NCBI GenBank assembly: GCA_910577845.1
Contig: CAJTNA010000011.1
Coordinates: 1-42,948, forward strand
Origin: an uncultured Christensenella sp.
Lineage (GTDB): Bacteria; Bacillota; Clostridia; Christensenellales; UBA3700
Length of the DNA stretch: 42,948 nt
Direction of reading: 5' to 3'
Part shown: piece by piece, positions 17,580 to 25,635 of the stretch
Layout of the letters: each line of letters starts with the position of its first letter
Position numbering within the stretch: the stretch's first letter is position 1
Program-made: the position numbers and the translations under genes
Notes under the pieces: generated by a model
The model's database searches: none
What the model was told of the DNA's origin: nothing
What the model saw: only the letters and a program-made list of their open reading frames with translations

Positions 17580-18173
17580 TTAAACTTTAGTTGCTATTGA
17601 ATTTGTAACTATTAAGCTTGTATTGCAAACATTGCTAGCTAATACAGTAAATATTCTACCATATTGCTGTCTTACAGCTAAAGCCCTATTAACTACCTTA
17701 CCATTTAAATCTAAAACTATTTTGCAATTTTCTGGAATAACAATACAGCCTTTCTCAAAATATCCCTCAGTGTCATCTCCAAAAGCAGTTACAAAAGTTG
17801 TATGAGCAACTGCACTCCAGTTATTCATCAATTTAATTTTTACTACCTTGTTTTGTGCTTGAGCTTGTTTTATTGCATTAACCCAAGCAGTAGCTAGCAC
17901 ATCACAAGTAGAACCAACAATTTCTAACTCAATATCATAATTTGGCAAATCAAACTCATTATATATAAAACCACCAACCAAACTATTTGCGTTTAATTTA
18001 ATATTATTATCAATATCTGAAGAAATCTTATTTTGCTCATTGTTTAAGTTGCTACCTGTAACATTGCCACCATTACTAGTAACGCTATTAACACTCAAAC
18101 AACCTATAGTCATAAGACAAACTATGGCTACTGCTAAAAAGATTATTCCTACTCTTTTTATGTTTTTTATCAT
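17580..18173 (-). CDS. Truncated paralogue of the dockerin beta-helix lipoproteins (N-terminal region only)
   Basis: A 197-aa secreted lipoprotein-like product. Residues 1-30 (MIKNIKRVGIIFLAVAIVCL, then MTIGC) are almost identical to the two large family members, at the DNA level too. Residues about 80-165 match their N-terminal domain: WVNAIKQAQ, VKIKLMNNW, TTFVTAFGDD, CKIVLDLNGKVVNR. The protein stops where the beta-helix begins in the others (SLIVTNS against LNIYDS), so beta-helix and dockerin are missing. A good terminator follows, with no remnant of the lost part. It has an intact AGGAGG site 8 nt before the ATG but no strong promoter. It may be a decayed gene, a short secreted form, or a sequence donor for recombination. 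Confidence 0.7.
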   Translation of the reverse strand: MIKNIKRVGIIFLAVAIVCLMTIGCLSVNSVTSNGGNVTGSNLNNEQNKISSDIDNNIKLNANSLVGGFIYNEFDLPNYDIELEIVGSTCDVLATAWVNAIKQAQAQNKVVKIKLMNNWSAVAHTTFVTAFGDDTEGYFEKGCIVIPENCKIVLDLNGKVVNRALAVRQQYGRIFTVLASNVCNTSLIVTNSIATKV

Positions 18174-18197
18174 AGCAAAAACCTCCTATTTTTAGAT

Positions 18198-18375
18198 ACA
18201 TAATTTAGCACATTTATCAAAAAATACCCACGATTTTCGGTGGGTATTTTTAAAAATTCGACTTTTTACAAAATTATGACTTTACAAAAAAATACAACAA
18301 TGCTAAATTTTTCATTTTGCATTGTTGGTTTTCCCTCTATATTCTTTTTTAAGCCAATTAGTGGCTTAAAGTATA
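18198..18375 (-). repeat. Dockerin-family upstream element, copy 2, in the 18174-18717 gap
   Basis: The element starts about 25 nt upstream of the ATG of the truncated gene. It has hairpin 1 at 18221-18250, CGACTTT and TGACTTT motifs at 18259-18283, hairpin 2 (14-bp arms 18295-18308 and 18314-18327) and the dyad AAGCCA/TGGCTT at 18351-18367. Compared with copy 3, positions 7-9 of the hairpin-2 stem changed from GGT/GCC to TGC/GCA with pairing kept, which indicates selection on RNA structure. No invertible segment is inserted here. The rest of the gap is AT-rich apart from the hairpins at 18475 and 18638. Confidence 0.75.
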
Positions 18376-18474
18376 ACTTATTGATTATCACCTTAAAGAT
18401 AAAATATATCACTATTTAAAAAGATTAGTATATTCAATTAGACTTAAATTTATTTTCAAACATTAATCATAATA

Positions 18475-18507
18475 AAAAGCATTAATGTATTTTACATAAA
18501 TGCTTTT
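18475..18507. terminator. Weak hairpin, possible terminator
   Basis: The 9-bp stem AAAAGCATT with AATGCTTTT lies between the DUF1835-like gene and the element copy 2. A and T runs are at its ends, so direction cannot be assigned. It may back up the terminator at 18638. Confidence 0.4.
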
Positions 18508-18637
18508 GACAATGTACAAGTAAGCCTAAATAAAGTCTATCAAAATTAAAAGTTTAAAAATAACTATTAAAAAACATATTAAAATAACAACTTATTTTTT
18601 AATTATACAAGCTTAATTTAATTATAAAATTATACTT

Positions 18638-18674
18638 AAATCAAGACCACCAGCTAAGTAGGTGGTCTTGATTT
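18638..18674 (-). terminator. Terminator after the DUF1835-like gene
   Basis: A perfect 14-bp stem AAATCAAGACCACC with GGTGGTCTTGATTT around a 9-nt loop, 44 nt beyond the stop codon. Confidence 0.85.
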
Positions 18675-18717
18675 TCAGTTTTTTTATTTGATAAACCTTT
18701 ATTGTAATTTGATTAAC

Positions 18718-19368
18718 TTAAAAATTATATTTTACTTTGTCAATGACTTTTTGCAACTGGATATCCCCTAAACCTAAATGTTTAAAACGATTATATAATT
18801 CGTCCAAAAGGTTATTTTCTTGCATATCAATATTTTGCTCAACAAATTGAGTAAGTTCGTTATCCTCTTTTGAGTAATCAAGATAGTTTATAACAGCATC
18901 CATCATAATATCTGGCAAAATAGTTTCTGGAATTTGTTTGTTTATCAAAACAGATTTGTATACTTCATAAAATCCATTTGGTTTAATTTGTACACATTTA
19001 ATTTCGCTAAAATCATAATCTATCAAATGCAATGCGATATTACCATCATAATTATTACTATCAAGATATGCAAGCAATGTAATTAAATTTATTTGACAAA
19101 ACATATCTTCATCAAAAAATAGATGTAACTCGTCATATTCAAAAGTGAATAATGGAGCAAGCGGATTTATTACTATATCCTCATACTCTTCCACACCAAC
19201 TCCGTGAGTAGTACATCTTTCCAACTCAAACTCACCACTAAAAATATCCTCAGTTGTTTCACCATCACACATACCCTCATTAAAAGGTATGATATCTCCT
19301 CCTAAATCAATTTTGTTTTCAATAAGATATGAAAGCATTGCCATACCATTTACAACATTTAATCTCAT
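18718..19368 (-). CDS. DUF1835-like protein of unknown function
   Basis: A 216-aa cytoplasmic protein. The N-terminal 110 residues resemble the DUF1835 pattern: LNVVNGMAMLSYL at the start, GGDIIPFNEGMCDG (where the family has a W-R-E-x-L-x-E-G-P type string), and DELHLFFDEDMFCQINLITLLAYL, close to the family's W-F-x-x-D-x-F-x-Q-x-N-L-L signature. The C-terminal half is helical and acidic, with no known motif. Biochemical role is unknown. GAGGG lies before the ATG at a good distance. It follows the YjdF-like gene by 188 nt on the same strand. Confidence 0.6.
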   Translation of the reverse strand: MRLNVVNGMAMLSYLIENKIDLGGDIIPFNEGMCDGETTEDIFSGEFELERCTTHGVGVEEYEDIVINPLAPLFTFEYDELHLFFDEDMFCQINLITLLAYLDSNNYDGNIALHLIDYDFSEIKCVQIKPNGFYEVYKSVLINKQIPETILPDIMMDAVINYLDYSKEDNELTQFVEQNIDMQENNLLDELYNRFKHLGLGDIQLQKVIDKVKYNF

Positions 19369-19556
19369 AAGCCCTCAAAGTTTTTTAATTTTTATATTCA
19401 CTTTTAATTTTTTCTTTTAAAAAATTATTACAATTTTGTGTGTTTAGCCTATAGGTTATTTGACATTTCTGCATATACGAGTTATTTAAGAAAATTGATT
19501 TGTCGGCCTATACCTACTACAACTTTTTACATTCAACTAATTAATAAATAAAAAAA

Positions 19557-20390
19557 TTATTCATTTTCATTAGAATTAGCGTTACAATTTATATCATCAA
19601 TTAAAATTTGATTGGCTTGTTCAATATTTTCTTGCAATTTATTATCCATATTAGCTATAGACGTATTGTTTGTTATAGTGTTTTTATTTTTCCTAGGAAC
19701 TTTGCCACCAGTTGTCAAATTCCTTTCCATAAATGCAATGCCAAGATTAACATTCGCACATTTCTCAATCAAATACTGAATTACAAATACCATTGTAAAT
19801 ACAAAGTGACTGATTATATCAAGCATTGTATCAATCAAGCTATTTCGTTGCATTGATTGACCTGGAATAATGTGGTCGACAGTAAATTCGTACATTTCCC
19901 AAATTGAGGCATATGCCATACTTATACAGATAAGCAATAAAATATCTCCACCTTTTGATTTACCCCAAATTTTAGCTTTTTGGCTAAGAAAAATTGCAAT
20001 TATACATAAAATATAGCCTAAAACAGCGTGAGTGACTTTATCATACCACCCAAGCATTTCACCCATAATAGGAACGTCTAAACGAAAAACACCAAAACAA
20101 CTGCCTACAATAACTGAAGCAAACACATATGTAATGTATATAATATGCAACATTAGCGGAAATCTATAGGCAAAAATCAACTCAACAGCAATAAAAGCAA
20201 ATGCAAGCAAAATTGCCATAAAACCACTGCTAATCCTACTACCTTTTGGTATATGTTCAAAACCAATATTCAAAAAGGCTAAAATAAGCATAATTATACC
20301 AAATATAGCAAGTGTACTCTCTAAGCAATACATAATTATTCTTGATTTTTCAATTTTTCTTTCAACGCTATTAATTTGAATATTATCCAT
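19557..20390 (-). CDS. YjdF/DUF2238-like multi-pass membrane protein
   Basis: A 277-aa integral membrane protein with about six helices. The second half carries the family hallmarks: a YDKVTHAVLGYIL helix, WEMYEFTVDHI, and QRNSLIDTMLDIISHF, in which charged and His residues sit inside membrane helices. The hydrophilic C-terminal tail (about residues 225-277) is asparagine-rich and low complexity. Function is unknown in the family. The ATG at 20390 is preferred because AAGG lies 6 nt before it; two upstream codons are in frame. It is 153 nt downstream of nagB, with a hairpin between. Confidence 0.7.
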   Translation of the reverse strand: MDNIQINSVERKIEKSRIIMYCLESTLAIFGIIMLILAFLNIGFEHIPKGSRISSGFMAILLAFAFIAVELIFAYRFPLMLHIIYITYVFASVIVGSCFGVFRLDVPIMGEMLGWYDKVTHAVLGYILCIIAIFLSQKAKIWGKSKGGDILLLICISMAYASIWEMYEFTVDHIIPGQSMQRNSLIDTMLDIISHFVFTMVFVIQYLIEKCANVNLGIAFMERNLTTGGKVPRKNKNTITNNTSIANMDNKLQENIEQANQILIDDINCNANSNENE

Positions 20391-20449
20391 AAACAACCTT
20401 GCTTGTCTATATAATGTAAAATTGATTTTAGGTGAATTAAGTTATAAGA

Positions 20450-20482
20450 TTGCGGGAGAAACTACTAAAGTGACACCCGCAA
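20450..20482 (-). terminator. Hairpin between nagB and the YjdF-like gene
   Basis: The stem TTGCGGG with CCCGCAA, 7 bp and GC-rich for this DNA, has a 19-nt loop and a weak T tail on the minus strand. It may be an inefficient terminator of nagB. Confidence 0.4.
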
Positions 20483-20543
20483 ACATAATTTTTAGTTTAA
20501 ACCTAAAATAATTTGAAACCATTTAACAATAATTAAATTTTGA

Positions 20544-21269
20544 TTATTTGCAAAGAGAATAAGCTTCCTCATCAACAACAACTACAACGTCATTGTGTTT
20601 TTGTAAAATACTTGCAGGGCAATTTTCATTAACTTCGCCTTTAATCATTTGATAAACAGCTTTTGCTTTGTTTGCACCATTTGCAACTACCAAAATTTTC
20701 TTTGCGTTCATAATATTTGCAATACCCATTGTGATTGCGTGAGTAGGAACTTCGTTCAAGCTTGTAAAAAATCTTGCATTATCTTTTCTAGTTCCCTCCT
20801 CAAGTTCCACAATATGAGTTGTGCTATCAAATGGAGTATTAGGTTCATTAAAACCAATATGTCCATTTGCACCAATACCCAATAATTGAATGTCTTGAGG
20901 GTTAGCATTTAAAAGTGCGGTATATCTTTCACACTCCTTTGCCATATCTGTAGCTTTACCATTTGGTAAATTTGTATTTTCCGCTTTAATATCTATACCT
21001 TTAAATAAGTTGTCATTCATAAAATATACATAACTTTGGTCAGACTCAATACCCAAGCCAACATATTCGTCCAAGTTTACTGATTTAATGTTTGCATAGC
21101 TTGTTCCATTAACTTTGTGGTCCTCAATCATTTTCTTGTAAAGACCAACTGGACTTGAACCAGTAGCAAGACCAATGATTGCGTTTGGCTTGTTTTTAAC
21201 AACATCTAGCATAACTTTTAGAGCTTGTTCCGCCAATTCATCTGTATTTTTAGTAACGATAACTTTCAT
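20544..21269 (-). CDS. nagB: Glucosamine-6-phosphate deaminase
   Basis: Converts glucosamine 6-phosphate to fructose 6-phosphate and ammonia, feeding amino sugars from host glycans or wall turnover into glycolysis. The 241-aa protein has the usual Firmicutes length and motifs: GLATGSSPVGLY for phosphate binding, the catalytic Asp in VNLDEYVGL, and the catalytic His in GIGANGHIGFNEP. No nagA gene is in the window. AGAGG lies 6 nt before the ATG. A promoter with a 16-bp palindrome over its -10 box lies directly upstream. Confidence 0.96.
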   Translation of the reverse strand: MKVIVTKNTDELAEQALKVMLDVVKNKPNAIIGLATGSSPVGLYKKMIEDHKVNGTSYANIKSVNLDEYVGLGIESDQSYVYFMNDNLFKGIDIKAENTNLPNGKATDMAKECERYTALLNANPQDIQLLGIGANGHIGFNEPNTPFDSTTHIVELEEGTRKDNARFFTSLNEVPTHAITMGIANIMNAKKILVVANGANKAKAVYQMIKGEVNENCPASILQKHNDVVVVVDEEAYSLCK

Positions 21270-21289
21270 ATTGCACCTCTTATAATTGA

Positions 21290-21326
21290 TATATACTAGT
21301 ATATAACATAGTCAGAATAAAGTCAA
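21290..21326 (-). promoter_or_regulatory. nagB promoter with overlapping palindrome
   Basis: Minus-strand TTGACT (21321-21326), 17 nt, TATACT (21298-21303). A perfect 16-bp palindrome, TATATACTAGTATATA (21290-21305), covers the -10 box, so a repressor there would block transcription. GntR/HutC-type regulators of amino-sugar genes use similar compact palindromes; assignment to one is inference. Confidence 0.65.
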
Positions 21327-21648
21327 GAGATAACCTTTTTGTTTAAAAATTATTTTATTTTTGTTCAAAATCATTAAAAATTAAAAAATCAACCAACTTC
21401 ATATTAAAAAAAATTAATATTGTGCTACTTTTACGCTTTCTTACTTTTAAAGTTTATTTGCTTTAAATTAAATAACATTTTTATAATTAGTCAAAAACAA
21501 TTATTATCAAAAAAGTAGTACTATTAAACAAATATGAAATATGAAAAAAACAAATTGTAACAATTTATAATAAATGTATCAAATAGCTAAAAAATTGGAT
21601 ATAATTCAAATTATATAGCTAATTAATTTAATTTTATATGTCTGTCTG

Positions 21649-21677
21649 TTGACTTTATTTTATTACTATGCTATTAT
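21649..21677 (+). promoter_or_regulatory. Promoter of the GT4 gene, in the 21270-21731 gap
   Basis: TTGACT (21649-21654), 17 nt, TATTAT (21672-21677) with an extended TGC. A small dyad ACAGTT-AATC-AACTGT lies at about 21704-21719, just before the GGAG ribosome site. The rest of the 462-nt gap is AT-rich with no further feature. Confidence 0.7.
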
Positions 21678-21731
21678 ATAATAAATATACACTAGACAAC
21701 AAAGACAGTTAATCAACTGTTTGGAGTATAA

Positions 21732-22865
21732 ATGAAAATATTATTTGTAATCGATAAGTTAAATTCGAATAACAATGGCATATCTACATCAACTATTCGA
21801 TTTGTAAAACATTTAAATGATAATGGTCACGAAGTTCGCATAGTTACTACAGGCGAGCCGAGTGAAAATTTATACATTGTACCTGAAAGACACGTAATGA
21901 TAGCCACAGAATATGCACATACTCAAGGACTTCTTTTTGCAAAAGCAAGCAAAAAAGTTTTGGTTGAAGCAATTGGTTGGTGTGACATAGTACATTTTGT
22001 AATGCCTTTCAAAATTTCCAAAGTGGGTGTAAAAATTGCAAAAAAATTGAATAAACCATTTACAGCAGCTTTTCATATTCAAGCAGAAAATGTAACATAT
22101 AATATTGGTTTAGGCAGTTTCAAATGTGCTGTTAATTTTGTTTATAAATTCTTTTATAATGGATTTTATAAAAAAGTTAAGCACATACATTGCCCTAGTC
22201 AATTTATTGCAAAAGAACTAGCAGAACACGGATACAAAAACGAATTACACGTTATAAGCAATGGCATAAACAGCTGTTTTAAGCCAGATAAAAAGGACAA
22301 ACCTGACAACTTAAAAGATAAAATTATTATAACAATGGTTGGCAGACACAGCATTGAAAAACGTCAAGATATTTTGATTAATGCAGTTGCAAAGAGCAAA
22401 TATTGTGACAAAATTCAGTTGATTTTTGCTGGCAAAGGACCACGTACTAAATATTATAAAAAACTTGGCAAAAAATTACCTGTAGCCCCAATCTTTGCAT
22501 CTTATACTACGGATAAATTAATTGATGTTTTACAAACTAGTGACCTATATGTTCATGCAGCAGCTGTTGAAATTGAAGCACTTTCTTGTTTAGAAGCAAT
22601 GGCGTGCGGACTTGTGCCTATCATTTCTAACAGCCAAACATCTGCTACACAACAATTTGCCCTTACTGAAAACAGCTTATTTAATAATGGTGATAGTTGC
22701 GATTTAGCAAATAAAATTGACTATTGGATAGAACACGAAGAGGATAAAGAAAAATATTCTAAGCTTTATGCTGAATCCGCTAAAAAGTATAGCATTGAGT
22801 CAAGCATAGCTAAATTTGAGGAAATGCTTAATACAGCAATTGAGGAAAACAAAGCTAAAAAATAA
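21732..22865 (+). CDS. GT4-family glycosyltransferase
   Basis: A 377-aa GT-B glycosyltransferase, likely membrane-associated, transferring a sugar from a nucleotide-sugar donor, perhaps to a glycolipid. The N-terminal Rossmann domain starts KILFVIDKLNSNNNGIS. The linker has HVISNGI, and the C-terminal domain has TMVGRHSIEKRQDIL and the donor-binding string VEIEALSCLEAMACGLVPI, in which the E-x7-E pattern matches GT4 retaining enzymes. Overall it resembles the diacylglycerol glucosyltransferase branch, but the acceptor is uncertain. It is a single-gene plus-strand unit with its own promoter and terminator. Confidence 0.8.
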   Translation: MKILFVIDKLNSNNNGISTSTIRFVKHLNDNGHEVRIVTTGEPSENLYIVPERHVMIATEYAHTQGLLFAKASKKVLVEAIGWCDIVHFVMPFKISKVGVKIAKKLNKPFTAAFHIQAENVTYNIGLGSFKCAVNFVYKFFYNGFYKKVKHIHCPSQFIAKELAEHGYKNELHVISNGINSCFKPDKKDKPDNLKDKIIITMVGRHSIEKRQDILINAVAKSKYCDKIQLIFAGKGPRTKYYKKLGKKLPVAPIFASYTTDKLIDVLQTSDLYVHAAAVEIEALSCLEAMACGLVPIISNSQTSATQQFALTENSLFNNGDSCDLANKIDYWIEHEEDKEKYSKLYAESAKKYSIESSIAKFEEMLNTAIEENKAKK

Positions 22866-23078
22866 TTTACAAACTTTAAAACAATTTTTTACTTATATTC
22901 AATGTTTACACTATTAAGTAATTTTCTTGTCATTATAAAAGTTTATTTACTAAACTTACATTATATTTATTTCAAAATGCCACTATTTGTTGATTTATTT
23001 AGATAAGATAGTTAATAACTGTAGGTCTATTTAGCAAAATCAGTTGGCTTTTTAATTATTAAACTATCAATTAAAGAT

Positions 23079-23109
23079 AAAACATTCCACAATTTGTGGA
23101 ATGTTTTTT
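23079..23109 (+). terminator. Terminator after the GT4 gene, in the 22866-23470 gap
   Basis: The 13-bp stem AAAACATTCCACA with TGTGGAATGTTTT, a 3-nt loop and a T run. It lies 210 nt after the stop codon. The rest of this 605-nt gap is very AT-rich, and I see no gene, repeat or promoter in it. Confidence 0.85.
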
Positions 23110-23470
23110 ATAATCACTTTTTATTAAGTTACAGCTTTTAAAATTTGTCAATTTGCTCAAATTTAAATTTTATTGCAAATATTTACTACAACCTAAATGT
23201 TAGAATAAAGTAATGTTATAAAATTGCATAAGCTAGATTATATTTATTTTAATATGTTTGCAATTTTGATAGATTTATTTATAAATAATAAAATCTATTT
23301 ATTACTTATTAAAAAGTAAAGTTCCATCTTAAAAACAAATAATAATTTTCTAAATTAGATATATAATGACAAATGCAGAATATTATTACTTTTGTTTTTA
23401 ATTTATATGCAAACACCAAAATAAATATTTATCTATACCTATCCAATTACTTTTGTTGTTTTTAACCTAA

Positions 23471-24436
23471 TTAAGCTGTAGCTTTTTTAAAATTCTCTGG
23501 GTCACGCATTATTCTATTTAGAGAATCTACATAAGAAGCGTCTCTAAAGCTATGGTACGAACCACCAATTCTACCCTTTTGCAACATATAATTATCACCA
23601 GTCATACTGCTATCAAAAAGCATTGTAACCGTATATGTGAATAATACCTCTTGTATTCTCTCCCCACTATAACCATTTGCTAAGTTGTCATAGCCCGCTA
23701 TAACGGCTTTTGTGCTTTTCATTTTGAAAATTGCATCTTCAAAGATTTGGCTATTTGCCCAAGGACTAGGCTCAACATTGTTATTATTGATAACAATGCT
23801 ATAATTTTTATATAGTGGCAATGGCCTATTCATAAACACTTGACTACGTAGTGTATCACCTTTTTTATCCACATTCTTAAAGCTAATAGATGTGATTGTA
23901 TTTTTGTACCACTCAACAAAAGTATCACTGCAATCTACAGATGTATCAATAAAATAGAACAAATGCTCTATACCATTATTCTTATTTACAACACTTATAA
24001 TATAATTATATTCATAGCTTTCGCCACGCATAACCATACTATACTTAAGGTTGTTATTAGTCAAAATATTTACTATTTGCTTTTTTGACGTATTTCCTCG
24101 AACATCAAGTTCACCAATACTAGTTGCCCAAGGTATAGCAAAGTTATCAAAAAACAATGCAACTTTTTTCATAACCTCACCATTGTTTTTACAATTAACT
24201 AGATTACCAGTTATAGCAATAAAGTCTGGATTTCTAGTTTTTATCATATCCTCAATCATACGCATACGAATATCATCAGCTACTGTGCCATCAAACCTTA
24301 TGTCGGATAAAATTAATGTATCTAGCTCTGTATACTCATTCATAGCCAATAGCTTTTTTTCAACTTTTGTACAACCTATTAATCCAGTAATCAATAGTAA
24401 TGATAATAATAAAATTGTAATAATTTTCTTTTTCAT
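23471..24436 (-). CDS. Lipoprotein with a degenerate metallophosphoesterase domain (probable pseudoenzyme)
   Basis: A 321-aa lipoprotein: signal peptide, then the lipobox LIGC with Cys22. The mature part follows a calcineurin-like phosphoesterase of the DCR2-like type (PDFIAITG, IPWATSIGELD) from about 38 to 300, but each metal motif is changed. D-x-H reads DIR (45-47), GD reads GN (77-78), GNHD reads GELD (108-111), the PHxP-like string reads FMNRPLPLY, and GHDH reads GYDN (248-251). Catalysis by the usual dinuclear metal centre is therefore unlikely. It may bind a ligand or act as a structural lipoprotein. It is a single gene with GGTGA before the ATG. No strong terminator is visible after it. 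Confidence 0.75.
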   Translation of the reverse strand: MKKKIITILLLSLLLITGLIGCTKVEKKLLAMNEYTELDTLILSDIRFDGTVADDIRMRMIEDMIKTRNPDFIAITGNLVNCKNNGEVMKKVALFFDNFAIPWATSIGELDVRGNTSKKQIVNILTNNNLKYSMVMRGESYEYNYIISVVNKNNGIEHLFYFIDTSVDCSDTFVEWYKNTITSISFKNVDKKGDTLRSQVFMNRPLPLYKNYSIVINNNNVEPSPWANSQIFEDAIFKMKSTKAVIAGYDNLANGYSGERIQEVLFTYTVTMLFDSSMTGDNYMLQKGRIGGSYHSFRDASYVDSLNRIMRDPENFKKATA

Positions 24437-24700
24437 AAATCACCAATTTAAAATAGTTTAATAAAGTATTTTGCAAGTAATTAAAATAAAATAGGCATTA
24501 TAAAGTTTTTTTAAATAAAATTAACTGCCAATAAAATTACTCGACATTTTACAACAATAATAGTCAATATTGATTATTGCCATTGCAATAATATAATTTA
24601 CATTATAATAAATATATTTTAACATTATATTATTAAAAAATCAATAGAAAAATTATAATTATACCAATTAATGGAAAAATTATAGAATTTTTGGCAAAAC

Positions 24701-24730
24701 TTGACTATTTATATCAAGATATGGTATAAT
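24701..24730 (+). promoter_or_regulatory. Promoter of the 24761-26752 operon
   Basis: TTGACT (24701-24706), 18 nt, TATAAT (24725-24730) with an extended TGG before it. The leader is about 25 nt. It drives the hydrolase-like gene, rqcP and ispDF. Confidence 0.85.
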
Positions 24731-24760
24731 TAATTGATTATCAAGTATACTGAGGTGTAT

Positions 24761-25381
24761 ATGAACAGAATTTATATTTTACTTTCTTCAACAAACACAA
24801 ATCTAGCTAGAGGCATAAGGTTTTGTACTGGAACAGAATTTTCTCATACATCGCTTATTTTAGATAATAATTTTGAGGAAATGTATAGTTTTTCAAGGAA
24901 ATATACTAACAATCCTTTTGTTGGCAGATTTAAAAAAGAGTCGTTTGACACTGGCATCTTTGCGAAATCTAAAGATTGCTTGTGTCAACTTTACACTACA
25001 AAAATCACTGACGAACAACTAGAAAAAATATATGAAAAAATTACGTTTTTTATTAATAGTAAAAAAGTATTCAAGTTTAACAATTTAGGTTTGTTTGCTT
25101 GTTGGTTTAAGATTATTTTTCCACGCAAATATAAGCGTGTATGTTCTCAATTTGTATCAGAATGTTTAACTTACGCTTGTCCTGAAATTATACTACCAAA
25201 GCATTACTGGATAATGCAACCTGAGGACTTTAAGTTTGTTAAAAATATTGATTTGATTTATCGTGGTAATATGAGAGATATTCCAATCGGCCTTACTGAT
25301 GAGGAAATAAAAGTGCAAATTAATAAATATAAAGATTATAATCCAATGGAATTTAGCAATAATAAAAAGAGGAAAAAATGA
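24761..25381 (+). CDS. NlpC/P60 or YiiX-like papain-fold cysteine hydrolase
   Basis: A 206-aa protein with no signal peptide. It starts RIYILLSSTNTNLARGIRF. The motif EFSHTSL supplies a likely catalytic His, and RVCSQFVSECL a likely catalytic Cys, in the permuted order (His before Cys) seen in YiiX-like and related NlpC/P60 proteins. These act on peptide or lipid amide bonds; the substrate here is unknown. The C-terminus is basic (NNKKRKK). The ATG at 24761 was chosen because GAGGTG lies 5 nt before it. The stop overlaps the rqcP start by 4 nt (ATGA), so translation is coupled. Confidence 0.65.
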   Translation: MNRIYILLSSTNTNLARGIRFCTGTEFSHTSLILDNNFEEMYSFSRKYTNNPFVGRFKKESFDTGIFAKSKDCLCQLYTTKITDEQLEKIYEKITFFINSKKVFKFNNLGLFACWFKIIFPRKYKRVCSQFVSECLTYACPEIILPKHYWIMQPEDFKFVKNIDLIYRGNMRDIPIGLTDEEIKVQINKYKDYNPMEFSNNKKRKK

Positions 25382-25635
25382 GATTAGATAAGTTTTTAAA
25401 GGTAAGCCGAGTTATTAAAAGACGCACTGTTGCGACAGAAGCTTGTAGTGGTGGCAGAGTTTCGATTAATGACAAAGTTTGCAAACCAAGTGCCAATGTC
25501 AAAGTTGGAGACATTATAAAAGTAGCTTTCGGAGACAACATTTTTACCTTTAAAGTACTAAAGACTGATGAGGTTACCAAAAAGGAAAATGCTAACCTTA
25601 TGTATGAAATATTAGGTGGCAATGATGAAAGTTAA
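25378..25635 (+). CDS. rqcP: S4-domain RNA-binding protein RqcP (YabO family)
   Basis: An 85-aa S4-domain protein. In B. subtilis RqcP binds stalled 50S subunits with RqcH and helps add alanine tails in ribosome quality control. The protein starts MRLDKFLKVSRVIKRRTVA, closely like B. subtilis RqcP, followed by GGRVSINDKVCKPSANVKVGDIIKVAFG. The length matches the family. It overlaps the preceding gene by 4 nt and the following ispDF by about 11 nt. It contrasts with the longer Hsp15-type S4 proteins of proteobacteria. RqcH is not in the window. Confidence 0.85.
   Translation: MRLDKFLKVSRVIKRRTVATEACSGGRVSINDKVCKPSANVKVGDIIKVAFGDNIFTFKVLKTDEVTKKENANLMYEILGGNDES

Noticed and set aside
17580..18173. 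Calling the short dockerin-family gene a pseudogene outright
   Set aside because: The frame, ribosome site and terminator are intact and no downstream remnant is visible, so a short functional protein remains possible.
24051..24461. A 136-codon plus-strand frame opposite the phosphatase-like lipoprotein
   Set aside because: The minus-strand gene has a signal peptide, lipobox and family resemblance; the opposite frame is a by-product.
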